Below are positions 1-7,965 of a stretch of DNA of 33,758 bases, piece by piece. The notes beneath the pieces were generated by a model. It saw only the letters and a program-made list of their open reading frames with translations, did not search any database and had not been told where the DNA came from. How positions within the stretch are numbered: position 1 is the stretch's first letter; every line of letters begins with the position of its first letter. This DNA is from Acidobacteriota bacterium. GTDB taxonomy: Bacteria > Acidobacteriota > Blastocatellia > Pyrinomonadales > Pyrinomonadaceae. The position numbers and the translations under genes were made by a program. Location: NCBI GenBank assembly GCA_003222845.1, contig QHXG01000245.1:1-33758 (forward strand), read 5' to 3'.

Positions 1-27
1 CAATTGACGATTTTTACTGAGAAGAGA

Positions 28-54
28 TCAGAGGTCGGAGTTCAGAGGTCGGAG
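28..54. repeat. two-copy 13-bp direct repeat upstream of the first gene
   Basis: The 13-mer TCAGAGGTCGGAG occurs at 28-40 and again at 42-54, followed by a partial third copy (CAGAGG). The frame is open through it, but translating it gives a low-complexity Arg/Glu stretch, so I treat it as intergenic and place the gene start downstream at 130. Its function is unknown. Confidence 0.6.
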
Positions 55-129
55 AACAGAGGGCGCTTCGGTGAACCTTTCTTTGAACATCTGTCTAAGA
101 CTACATATACTTCTCACGCACATTCACGT

Positions 130-1335
130 ATGAGTACGGACGCCAGGCAAACCGAATTGGAACTTTCTCCTGAGATTTCTTTGTTGCTGGCGTGTGCGCG
201 CACTTGCATTGACCGGGAAGCGGCTCATCGAATTAAAGAAGCTGCCCGCCGATCGCTGGACTGGGATCGTCTGATTGAGACGTCTCTTACTCATGGCCTG
301 ATGCCTTTATTATATGAAAATCTCAACACTCATTGCGCCGACATCGTGCCGCCAAGTCGTCTGAAGCAACTCAAAGATTTATTCCAAAAGAATGCTGCGC
401 GCAGCGTGCTTTTGACCGGGGAACTGGTGGACATTCTCGATCTGTTTGCGACCGAAGGAATCGAGGCCATGCCCTACAAGGGACCGGCGATAGCGATTTC
501 TATCTACGGGCGTCTCGCGCTGCGTCAATTCTCGGATCTGGATATCCTGGTGCGCAAACGGGACGTTTGGCGCTGTCAGCAACTGCTGATCTCGCGTGGT
601 TACCAGCCTCACTTTGATATTACTGAACGGCAGTTGCCATCCTTTCTGAAGTTAGGTTACGTGCAAATGTTGACGCGCGATCGGGGCCAGAGCGTGGTCG
701 AGTTGCATTGGGGAATCGCGTCGCGGTTTTTTATGTTCCCGCTCGACACGGATCGTTTTTGGGAACGGCTGCGATCTGCGAATTTGATGGGCCGGAAAAT
801 TCTGGCGCCTTCAACCGAAGATCTTTTATTGTTACTTTGCGTGCACGGCGCCAAAGACCTTTGGGAACGACTGGAGTGGATCTGCGGAATTGCCGAGCTA
901 ATTCGGGCTCACGATGATATTGATTGGAACGCACTAACGCGGAATGCAAAGGAGTTGGGTGCGGAAAGAATTCTCTTGCTGGGCCTATTTCTGGCGAGCG
1001 ACTTATACGGCGCAGAATTGCCCGGCTCAATCGTACGCAGAATCGATGAGCAACCGACAATTAGATCCCTGGCCGGCGAGGTTCGAGAAAACTTGCTCCA
1101 ACCAAACCCGGCAGCGCGCGGATTGCGCCAGAGAATTCTCTTTCATATTCGGACGAGGGAAAGATTGACTGACAGGTTTCGCTACTGCACGCGGCTCCTC
1201 TTCACGACGACACCGATTGACTGGCAGACATGGCCGTTGCCGGCATCTCTCAGCTTTCTCTATCCTTTGTTGAGGCCGTTGCGCCTGGCCAAAAAGTACG
1301 CGCTGGATCACACTAAGAGCCTTTCTTGTTTTTGA
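130..1335 (+). CDS. uncharacterised nucleotidyltransferase family protein (NTP_transf_5-like)
   Basis: A soluble 401-residue protein of the Pol-beta-fold nucleotidyltransferase group known as NTP_transf_5. The signature lies around residues 114-150: a Lys-Gly-Pro element, then Y-G-R and R-Q-F-S-D-L-D-I-L-V, with D136 and D138 as the likely metal-binding pair. The frame stays open upstream to a TTG at position 4, but that extension crosses a 13-bp direct repeat, so ATG 130 is preferred. In characterised gene clusters this family accompanies HPrK-like kinases and asparagine-synthase-type enzymes, for example in some lasso-peptide loci. Its substrate is not established. An HPrK-like gene occurs 14 kb downstream in this window, and a glycosyltransferase follows after 37 bases, probably co-transcribed. 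The family call is fairly secure; the biological role is open. Confidence 0.8.
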   Translation: MSTDARQTELELSPEISLLLACARTCIDREAAHRIKEAARRSLDWDRLIETSLTHGLMPLLYENLNTHCADIVPPSRLKQLKDLFQKNAARSVLLTGELVDILDLFATEGIEAMPYKGPAIAISIYGRLALRQFSDLDILVRKRDVWRCQQLLISRGYQPHFDITERQLPSFLKLGYVQMLTRDRGQSVVELHWGIASRFFMFPLDTDRFWERLRSANLMGRKILAPSTEDLLLLLCVHGAKDLWERLEWICGIAELIRAHDDIDWNALTRNAKELGAERILLLGLFLASDLYGAELPGSIVRRIDEQPTIRSLAGEVRENLLQPNPAARGLRQRILFHIRTRERLTDRFRYCTRLLFTTTPIDWQTWPLPASLSFLYPLLRPLRLAKKYALDHTKSLSCF

Positions 1336-1372
1336 GAATCTCACTCCTGCGCTTGAGTCTTCGATTCCATAA

Positions 1373-2599
1373 ATGCTAACCGGCCGCGACATCGTTTATA
1401 TCTCCAGCATCGAGTGGACTTTCTTGTGGCAGGTGCATCAAGAGATTGCGTTGCGACTCGCGCGTGCGGGAAACCGGGTGTTGTATATCGAAAACATGGG
1501 GGTCCGTTCACCGGGACTGAAAGATGCCTCGCGGATAGTTTCTCGTCTGAAGCATTGGGCCGGATCGTTCATGTCAAGAGGGGTGCGCGAAGTAGCTCCA
1601 AACCTTTACGTCTGCTCGCCGCTCGTCATGCCTCCGTTCGGCTCGTCGATTCGGCGGCGAATGAATCGTCACTTCTTATTGCCCGCAATAGGCCGCACCG
1701 CGCGCCGGCTTGGCATGCGCGATGTTTTGGTATGGACCTATCTGCCGACCGACAGCGCCGTAGACTTAGTCAAACTGTTCTGGAATTCGCGTGGCGCAAG
1801 CATCTATCATTGCCTTGCCGATTTTCCAGCCTTGAGTGCAACTCCTGATGAATTGACGCAAAGCGAAAAGGACCTGGCACAGTTAAGCGATCAGGTGTTT
1901 ACAAACTGTAGCCGCCTTTCCGAGCGCCTGTTCCAGTGGAACGACAATGTTTCGATTTTCCCGCCAGGTGTCGATCTCGCGGCCTTCCCGCCGGATGAGT
2001 CTCTCGAACAGCGGGTTCGTTCTGGAGATTCGGTTCAATTCGACAGTTCAAAGCATGCCGCGCAGTCGGGTCCCGTCATCGGCTATGTCGGCGGCCTTCA
2101 CCGGCATGTCGATTTCGATTTGCTCGCCGAGATGGCCGACGCGCGTCCGAACTGGTCCTGGGTGTTAATAGGACCGTTTCAAACGTCTGTCGAGAAGCTG
2201 CGTGGTAAAGACAACGTCCTCTTACTTGGTCCAAAGCTACATGACCAATTGGTCTTTTACGTGCGAAGTTTTGACGTGTGCCTGGTGCCTTATGTGAAGA
2301 GCGTCTACACCGAGACGGTCGTGCCCGCTAAGCTGAATGAATATCTGGCGGTCGGTAAGCCCGTGGTCGCAACCGATTTGCCGACGATCCGGGAATTCAA
2401 TGACCGGCATAACGTTTTGATCGCCACTGAAAACCGTGCGGACAAGTTTCTGCAAGCAATCGAAGACGCCCTGCGCCTCCCAAACGATTCGGAAACGATC
2501 GAGCGGCGCCGCCAAGTGGCGGCTTTGTGCGACTGGAACTTACAACTACACGCCATGAGCGATCTGGTCGAGCAGAAACTTCGCCACAAACGCTACTAG
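1373..2599 (+). CDS. GT4-like glycosyltransferase
   Basis: A 408-residue cytosolic glycosyltransferase with the GT-B layout. The N-terminal acceptor domain (about 1-200) begins with a beta strand and a W-x-x-x-x-Q-E helix. The linker region carries F-P-P-G-V-D near 196-201. The C-terminal nucleotide-sugar domain starts with I-G-Y-V-G-G near 236-241 and contains P-A-K-L-N-E-Y-L-A-V-G-K-P-V-V near 318-332, where E323 is the expected GT4 donor-binding glutamate. It resembles TuaH/WsaF-type transferases that build cell-surface polysaccharide, but donor and acceptor cannot be read from sequence. It follows the nucleotidyltransferase gene by 37 bases. Its stop codon TAG (2597-2599) is the first triplet of a palindromic element, so the C terminus may have been set by that insertion. 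Confidence 0.87.
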   Translation: MLTGRDIVYISSIEWTFLWQVHQEIALRLARAGNRVLYIENMGVRSPGLKDASRIVSRLKHWAGSFMSRGVREVAPNLYVCSPLVMPPFGSSIRRRMNRHFLLPAIGRTARRLGMRDVLVWTYLPTDSAVDLVKLFWNSRGASIYHCLADFPALSATPDELTQSEKDLAQLSDQVFTNCSRLSERLFQWNDNVSIFPPGVDLAAFPPDESLEQRVRSGDSVQFDSSKHAAQSGPVIGYVGGLHRHVDFDLLAEMADARPNWSWVLIGPFQTSVEKLRGKDNVLLLGPKLHDQLVFYVRSFDVCLVPYVKSVYTETVVPAKLNEYLAVGKPVVATDLPTIREFNDRHNVLIATENRADKFLQAIEDALRLPNDSETIERRRQVAALCDWNLQLHAMSDLVEQKLRHKRY

Positions 2600-2720
2600 C
2601 CCGCATCATTCATGAAAGCGGTAAGCGAGCAGTCCGCGGAGCGGATGACCGATAGTATATTTTCGTCCGTCCGCTTCGCGGACTTATGATGAAAGCTTCA
2701 TTCACGAATAATGCTGGCTA
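2597..2720. repeat. nested imperfect palindromic element between convergent genes
   Basis: The outer arms are 2597-2616 and 2697-2720 (TAGCC.GCAT.ATTC..ATGAA type, with a few mismatches and a 4-base gap). The inner arms are 2631-2645 and 2670-2684, which pair 14 of 15 positions (AGTCCGCGGAGCGGA against TCCGCTTCGCGGACT). The unit looks like a small MITE or REP-type repeat and could also act as a bidirectional terminator between the convergent GT4 and DUF2723 genes. No coding gene lies in this gap. Confidence 0.7.
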
Positions 2721-2743
2721 GGCAAAGCCGCTCGCTAGCGTTC

Positions 2744-4786
2744 TCACTCGCTAATTGCCTTTCGAATCTCCGCCAAATCAGGATCGTTGGGCTGAGGGCC
2801 CAACTCCAGATACCGTGACCATGCAGCCTTCATCTTAACTAGATTGGCAGGATCGTAAACCGTAAGTTTGCGGTATGCCTGGCCGAGCTGCTTGAAGATC
2901 AGCGGTGGTGGATTAGGAATGCGCGCTGTAATGTCTTCCAAACCGGCAGCCCCTGCTTCCAGCATTTCACGATCATTTCCATGCGCCGCTCCGTAGCTGA
3001 TCAGAAAGCTGGAGCGATTGAACCGCGCGGCCCAATAGTCTTTTATCAGCAGGTTCTCCCACGATCCGCTCGGGTAAGTGCGCAATGTGTTGAGGTCAAA
3101 ATTTGGAAGCCCTTTTTCGCTTTCTTCAACGTAGGCGTGAGCGTTGAAACCGTCTCGATTGGAGACGATCATATTCAGGGTTCCGAATGGCCAGAATTTG
3201 TAGTCTTTTTCCCAGCTCCTATCGGTCTCGTATAAAAAAGAATCCAGATTAATAAACATCCTGAAGCGGTTGGCGTTTGCATCGAAGAGCTGTTTCGTAT
3301 CGTAGCCGGCAGTCCCGGGCGCTCCATAGAATGGGCCGGGAATCGTGACTTCCGGATAATTGGCGTTCACCAATCGCTTCATCCAAGTCTTCTTCAAATA
3401 CTCCTGATCAATCACGCGAACGTCGTTTCGATAGCCTTCGCACTGCTGCAGATAACCGAGCACATTGATCATCAGGTCGCCCTTGGTCCAGAGAAGGGAA
3501 CCGGGAGGAAGCGCTGTAAGTAATGCGCGTCCATAATCTCTGATTACGAAGTTATGCCTCTGGCTCTCGGTCGCGAAATTTGTCAACGCGTGCGCTGAGA
3601 TCACCAACACCGCGACCGACGCCATTTCCACATTCCGCCAACGCGATTGGGGAATGAAAGCAGCCAGCGCGCCGAAGCCAAGCCCTGCCCACACACAGAC
3701 CACAAGTGTTGCCTGCTGCCAGAACCGCATGTGGATTCCGAGAAAGAGAGGATCATCCAGCGGAAGATTCGCCAGCGCATGGAAGACGAGCACGTACAAG
3801 CAAAATGCGACTACCGTCGTCGTAGTCAAACTAGCCGTTTTCTTATTACGCAGAGCGAAGTACAGACCGATTAATGCCAGGACTAATCCTATGTAATAGA
3901 CTTGAGCCGGCAACGCTAAAAAAAACTGGCGCATACCCAGCAGGAAATTTCCCCGAGTGTCCAACTTGTGCGCACCGAGCTGAAGCGTTCCATACTCACG
4001 CCTCAGCAGGTGGACCACAAAGCCCTTCAACGTGGACGTGTGCCCCCAGGAAAATGGCGCCGTGTGAAGATCGGCCAGCGGAAGATAAACATAAGGAAGA
4101 AGCCCAACGCAGAAACAAACGGCTGTTACCATCAGCGGTCTGAGCGACCAGAGCTTTGCGCGCCCGGTAATGAAGATCCACACCATGATGGGCGCACCGA
4201 AGAAGAGGCTGGTGTGGTGATTGGACATTCCCAAGCCGAAGGCGAGGGCACTGAGATAGGCAAATTTTAGTTCGCGGTCTTCCTGGTAACGGACTGCCAG
4301 ATAGATCATTAGCGCTACGATCAGATTATTTAGCGCAAAGACCTCGGCGACTACCGCGTAACGCCAGACCAAAGGCGAAAATGCAAACAGCCCCGCAGCC
4401 AACAGACCCGCCCAAGAATTCCTGGTCCAACGTCTGACCGCCAAAAGCAATATCACCGCCGCGCCTGTGTCGCACAGGGCTGACAACAGATTTACCCGCC
4501 AGGCAATCGTACCGAAAGGAATGAATGTGAAGAGCTTCGCGAGCATCGTGAACAGCGGATAACCAGGCGGATGCGCCACGCCTGATTTGTAAGCGACGGT
4601 AATTAGTTCTCCCGTGTCTCCACCGACGATACTTGGCGCCAAAGTGCTGAGGTAGACAAGAAAAACTCCGAGAGCGGCGATCACGGGTAACCCCCATCGG
4701 AGCAGTCTGGACTCTTGATCATGCGCCGGTTCTATTGGTGAGAAGGATGGAAGCTCAGCCGGTCGATTCCGGTTTTTCTTCGCCAT
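2744..4786 (-). CDS. DUF2723 polytopic membrane protein, GT-C-like (copy A)
   Basis: A 680-residue integral membrane protein of the DUF2723 family, whose animal member TMEM260 is a protein O-mannosyltransferase. After the first transmembrane helix (about 31-50) comes the family signature V-G-G-D-T-G-E-L at 54-61. D57 sits where GT-C enzymes keep their first-loop catalytic acid. Next come H-P-P-G-Y-P-L-F and, further on, G-L-G-M-S-N-H-H-T-S. About ten hydrophobic segments fill residues 30-400. The rest is a soluble domain of about 280 residues, helical at its end with a TPR-like look (A-W-S-R-Y-L-E-L-G-P). It is a tandem duplicate of the gene at 5050-7092, with identical length and near-identical N-terminal half. 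The sugar donor is probably polyprenyl-phosphate-linked and the acceptor a secreted protein; both points are inference. Confidence 0.88.
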   Translation of the reverse strand: MAKKNRNRPAELPSFSPIEPAHDQESRLLRWGLPVIAALGVFLVYLSTLAPSIVGGDTGELITVAYKSGVAHPPGYPLFTMLAKLFTFIPFGTIAWRVNLLSALCDTGAAVILLLAVRRWTRNSWAGLLAAGLFAFSPLVWRYAVVAEVFALNNLIVALMIYLAVRYQEDRELKFAYLSALAFGLGMSNHHTSLFFGAPIMVWIFITGRAKLWSLRPLMVTAVCFCVGLLPYVYLPLADLHTAPFSWGHTSTLKGFVVHLLRREYGTLQLGAHKLDTRGNFLLGMRQFFLALPAQVYYIGLVLALIGLYFALRNKKTASLTTTTVVAFCLYVLVFHALANLPLDDPLFLGIHMRFWQQATLVVCVWAGLGFGALAAFIPQSRWRNVEMASVAVLVISAHALTNFATESQRHNFVIRDYGRALLTALPPGSLLWTKGDLMINVLGYLQQCEGYRNDVRVIDQEYLKKTWMKRLVNANYPEVTIPGPFYGAPGTAGYDTKQLFDANANRFRMFINLDSFLYETDRSWEKDYKFWPFGTLNMIVSNRDGFNAHAYVEESEKGLPNFDLNTLRTYPSGSWENLLIKDYWAARFNRSSFLISYGAAHGNDREMLEAGAAGLEDITARIPNPPPLIFKQLGQAYRKLTVYDPANLVKMKAAWSRYLELGPQPNDPDLAEIRKAISE

Positions 4787-4864
4787 TCGGCATAACTATA
4801 GCGAAAAATGTTTAGGTGGCGCGAGCGATTGGCGGGCTTTCAGCGTACCAAGATTTTGTAGGTA

Positions 4865-5035
4865 ACTCCCTCTCCCTTTGGGAGAGGGCTGGGGTGAGGG
4901 TGTAGCTGAGTAACAAGAAAAGAAAACTCTCCTCTGTCCTTTTTCCTGTCCACCTCCGATAAAAAAGGAGAAAGAAGTATTTTGGTTTTTGTCGCTAGGC
5001 CCTCACCCCGGCCCTCTCCCAAAGGGAGAGGGAGT
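4865..5035. repeat. inverted pair of REP-like palindromes (REPIN-like unit)
   Basis: Two 36-base arms, 4865-4900 and 5000-5035, are inverted repeats matching at 35 of 36 positions. Each arm is itself a hairpin (CCCTCTCCC, loop TTT, GGGAGAGGG) with a GGGGTGAGGG tail. The 99-base spacer contains further complementary C/T-rich and A/G-rich stretches. This head-to-head arrangement is typical of REP doublets moved by RAYT-type transposases. No RAYT gene is visible in the window. The unit lies exactly between the two DUF2723 duplicates. Confidence 0.85.
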
Positions 5036-5049
5036 CTGCTGGGCTGCGC

Positions 5050-7092
5050 TCAGTTGCTGACGGCATTTCGAATCTCCGTTAAATCAGGGTCGTCGGGCGA
5101 AGGACCCAGCTCGAGATACCGTGACCAAGCATCTTTCATCTTAACGCGATAAACGGGATCGTAGATGGCAAGTTTGCTATAAGCCAAACCTAACCTCTTA
5201 AAGACCCATGGTTCGCGGAGGTGAGCACGCTCGACCGAATCCGCCAGGCCCGCGGCGCCCGCCTCCAGCAGGTAGCGATCATTTTCGTGAGCGATTCCGT
5301 AATCGATTAGGTAGTCGGCTCGGTTGAGGCGGGCCTCCCAGTAATATTTCAGCATCTCGTTTTCCCACGAGCCATTTGGATATCTGGCCAGCATGGCCAC
5401 ATCTAATTGAGGCAGTGCACTCTCGCTTTCGCGAAGATAAACGTAGGGATCGATTGACACATGTTTTGAAACGATCCAGCTTGTCATTCCAAAAGGCCAC
5501 ATGCTGTAATCCTCATCCCAACTCCAATCGATATTCGCGCCAGCTTCCCAACGGTTGGCGAACATTTTGAAGTGCTCAACGTTCGCGTCAAAGAGTTGCT
5601 TGGCATCATAACCGCCAACTCTTGACCGGCCATAAACCGTCCCGGGAATAGTTACCTCAGGGTAGTTGAAATTCATTAGACGTTTCGCCCACGGAATTCT
5701 AAGCGTCTCGCGATCTATAACTCTGACGTCGCTTCGATACCCTTCGCACAGTTGTAGATAACGCGCTGTAAAGGTCACCAAATCTTCTCTCGACCAAAAT
5801 ATGGAATTTGGCGGCAGGGGCCTGAGTAACTCACGCGCGAAGTCCTGGGCGGAGGTGTTGAGGTGTTGGTCCGCAGCCCGAAAGTCAACGGCGACCTCGG
5901 CCAAAACCAGCGCGAAGACGATACCGGCAATCGGCACCCTGTGCCATTTCCATCGCGGAACCCAAGCCGCCAGCGATCCAAAGCCGACCCCTGCCCAAAC
6001 ACAGATCAAAATGTTCGGCTGTTGCCAGAACCGAGTTTGGACCTGAAGATAAAGCGGCTCACTAAAAGGTAGATTGGAGAGCGCGTTGAAAGCGATCAAG
6101 TACAAGCAAAACGATACCACCGTCGCCGTAGTCAGGCTGGTGTTTACTTTGCGATACAGATGGTGGGAGAGCCCGACAAGTGCAAGCACGATTCCAACAT
6201 AAAAGACATTTTCCGGCGCTGCGGAAAAGTATGCGTCAAGCCCACGAAAAAAATTTCCCGGTGCCTCTAATCGGTGCGCTCCGAGTTGAAGGGTTCCGTA
6301 CTCGCGTCTCAACACATGCGTAAAGAAGCCGTTCAGCGTAGAAGTATTTCCCCAGGAGACAGCCATCATACGAGTGTCCGCCAATGGCAGGTAGACGTAG
6401 GGCAATAAACCAACGAAAAAACAACCCGCGCTGATCAGAAGTTCTCGGAACGTCCAAAGCTCACGGCGTCCCGCGATGAGGATCCAAAACATGATCGGCA
6501 AACCGAAGAAGAGAGACGTATGATGATTGGACATTCCCAAGCCGAAAAAGAACGCGGTCAGATAGGCGTACTTTCGCTCATGTCCCTCAGCGTAACGGAT
6601 CGCTGAATAAAGCATCAACGCTACGATCAGATTATTAAGCGCGAAGACCTCGGCGATCGCGGCGTAACGCCAGACCAATGGAGAAAATGCAAACAGGCCG
6701 GCCGCCAACAGACCCGCCCACTCATTCCTCGTCCAGCGCCGAACCGCGAGCAGAATAATGACAGCAGCAGCGCTATCGCAGAGGGCGGACAACAGATTCA
6801 CGCGCCAGGCAATTGTGCCGAACGGAATGAATGTGCAGAGCTTGGCCAGCATCGTAAAGAGCGGATAACCGGGCGGGTGCGCCACGCCTAATTTGTAAGC
6901 GATGGTGACCAATTCACCCGTGTCTCCACCGACGACGCTCGGCGCCAGGGTTCGAAGGTAGATCAAAAAAACACCAAGGCCGGTGAGCGCGGGCAGGGCC
7001 CATCCAAGCAAGTAAGGGTCTTGCTCGCCGGGGTCCGTTTCCGGTTCTCTTGCTAGCGCTAAAACAGGCTGACCGCGCTCTTCATCGGACAT
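5050..7092 (-). CDS. DUF2723 polytopic membrane protein, GT-C-like (copy B)
   Basis: A 680-residue paralogue of the neighbouring copy A and transcribed upstream of it. The signature V-G-G-D-T-G-E-L occurs at the same residue positions (D57), followed by the same H-P-P-G-Y-P-L-F, R-R-E-Y-G-T-L-Q-L-G-A-H and N-H-H-T-S elements. The membrane half is strongly conserved between the copies. The periplasmic half (about 430-680) has diverged more, as expected if the two enzymes now recognise different acceptors or sites. The last 40 residues again align closely (Y-D-P, K-M-K, A-W-S-R-Y-L-E-L-G-P, D-P-D-L). The gene is divergent from the Dpm1-like gene at 7249, with a 156-base shared upstream region, so the GT2 could supply the lipid-linked donor. 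That link is inferred from position. Confidence 0.88.
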   Translation of the reverse strand: MSDEERGQPVLALAREPETDPGEQDPYLLGWALPALTGLGVFLIYLRTLAPSVVGGDTGELVTIAYKLGVAHPPGYPLFTMLAKLCTFIPFGTIAWRVNLLSALCDSAAAVIILLAVRRWTRNEWAGLLAAGLFAFSPLVWRYAAIAEVFALNNLIVALMLYSAIRYAEGHERKYAYLTAFFFGLGMSNHHTSLFFGLPIMFWILIAGRRELWTFRELLISAGCFFVGLLPYVYLPLADTRMMAVSWGNTSTLNGFFTHVLRREYGTLQLGAHRLEAPGNFFRGLDAYFSAAPENVFYVGIVLALVGLSHHLYRKVNTSLTTATVVSFCLYLIAFNALSNLPFSEPLYLQVQTRFWQQPNILICVWAGVGFGSLAAWVPRWKWHRVPIAGIVFALVLAEVAVDFRAADQHLNTSAQDFARELLRPLPPNSIFWSREDLVTFTARYLQLCEGYRSDVRVIDRETLRIPWAKRLMNFNYPEVTIPGTVYGRSRVGGYDAKQLFDANVEHFKMFANRWEAGANIDWSWDEDYSMWPFGMTSWIVSKHVSIDPYVYLRESESALPQLDVAMLARYPNGSWENEMLKYYWEARLNRADYLIDYGIAHENDRYLLEAGAAGLADSVERAHLREPWVFKRLGLAYSKLAIYDPVYRVKMKDAWSRYLELGPSPDDPDLTEIRNAVSN

Positions 7093-7248
7093 AAGAGGTG
7101 AATTGTACGCACGACGCGATCTGAGCCAAAGCGGTCGAGATAAGTCACTTGTGTTTCAGACGCCTCACTCGTAATCTTTTGCTCTTTGATCTTCGAAATC
7201 GAAGCTTTGGTCCAGATCGAGCCTCAAGCTTAATCAAAAACGAAAAGG

Positions 7249-7959
7249 ATGAACAAAGAACGCACGCTAGTCATCGTGCCTACTTACAACGAGCGCGAAA
7301 ATGTGCCGAAGCTTATCCAGCAGATCTTTTCTATTGTGCCGGAAGTGGATGTGCTCCTGATTGACGACAACTCGCCGGATGCCACCGCTAACTGCGCGGA
7401 GGAGTTATTTGGTAGTGATCCGCGCTTTTCAATCATGCGCCGAGTTGGCCCACGCGGGCTGGGACGAAGTTATGCTGAAGGCTATCTTTACGCGCTCAAT
7501 CGCGGCTACACGCTGATGGTTCAAATGGATGCTGATTTTTCTCACGACCCGAAGTCCATACCGGATCTAATCAAAGCGAGCGACACCGCCGAAGTTGTGG
7601 TTGGCTCACGCTACTGCACGGGAGGACGTGTCCGCAATTGGCCCCGTCGTCGCCGTTTCCTTAGTCGCTTTGCGAATTACTACGTCGCTCTGATTACCGG
7701 GCTGAAAGTGCAGGATGCGACCAGTGGGTTCCGCTGCTTCAGCAGGAGCGCGCTCGAAACTATCCTCGATCAGCCCGTGCTCTCGGAAGGATATGCGTTC
7801 CAGGTTGAGACTCTTTACCGCGCATACAAAGCAGAACTGTCGATTGTTGAAGTGCCGATAACTTTCGCTGACCGTCAACGAGGAAAATCAAAGATCTCCC
7901 GCAGGGTCATCTTCGAGTCGATGCTGATGCCATGGCGTTTGCGGTTTCATCATGGCTAG
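7249..7959 (+). CDS. polyprenol monophosphomannose synthase-like GT2 (Dpm1/Ppm1 type)
   Basis: A 236-residue GT-A-fold family 2 enzyme without C-terminal transmembrane helices, matching the short Dpm1/Ppm1 class. Visible motifs are P-T-Y-N-E-R-E-N near 11-18, I-D-D-N-S-P-D near 38-44 and the metal-binding D-A-D at 94-96, with V-V-G-S-R-Y near 117-122 and W-P-R-R-R-R-F-L-S-R-F-A-N near 131-143. The C-terminal G-K-S-K-I element near 212-216 is also typical of the family. It would transfer a hexose (classically mannose from GDP-mannose) to polyprenyl phosphate on the cytosolic face, giving the donor used by GT-C transferases. The surrounding GT-C genes fit that role. The exact sugar is not readable. 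Confidence 0.9.
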   Translation: MNKERTLVIVPTYNERENVPKLIQQIFSIVPEVDVLLIDDNSPDATANCAEELFGSDPRFSIMRRVGPRGLGRSYAEGYLYALNRGYTLMVQMDADFSHDPKSIPDLIKASDTAEVVVGSRYCTGGRVRNWPRRRRFLSRFANYYVALITGLKVQDATSGFRCFSRSALETILDQPVLSEGYAFQVETLYRAYKAELSIVEVPITFADRQRGKSKISRRVIFESMLMPWRLRFHHG

Positions 7960-7965
7960 GCGGGC

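Noticed and set aside
4-129. N-terminal extension of the nucleotidyltransferase from TTG 4
   Set aside because: It runs through a direct repeat, is low-complexity, and lies outside the family domain; ATG 130 is preferred.
1027-1392. 121-residue leftward frame opposite the nucleotidyltransferase gene
   Set aside because: Antisense shadow without motif or ribosome site.
4840-5022. 60-residue leftward frame containing P-H-P-S-P-L-P-K-G-E-G
   Set aside because: It is a translation of the REP-like palindrome; such peptides are frequent false annotations of this repeat type.
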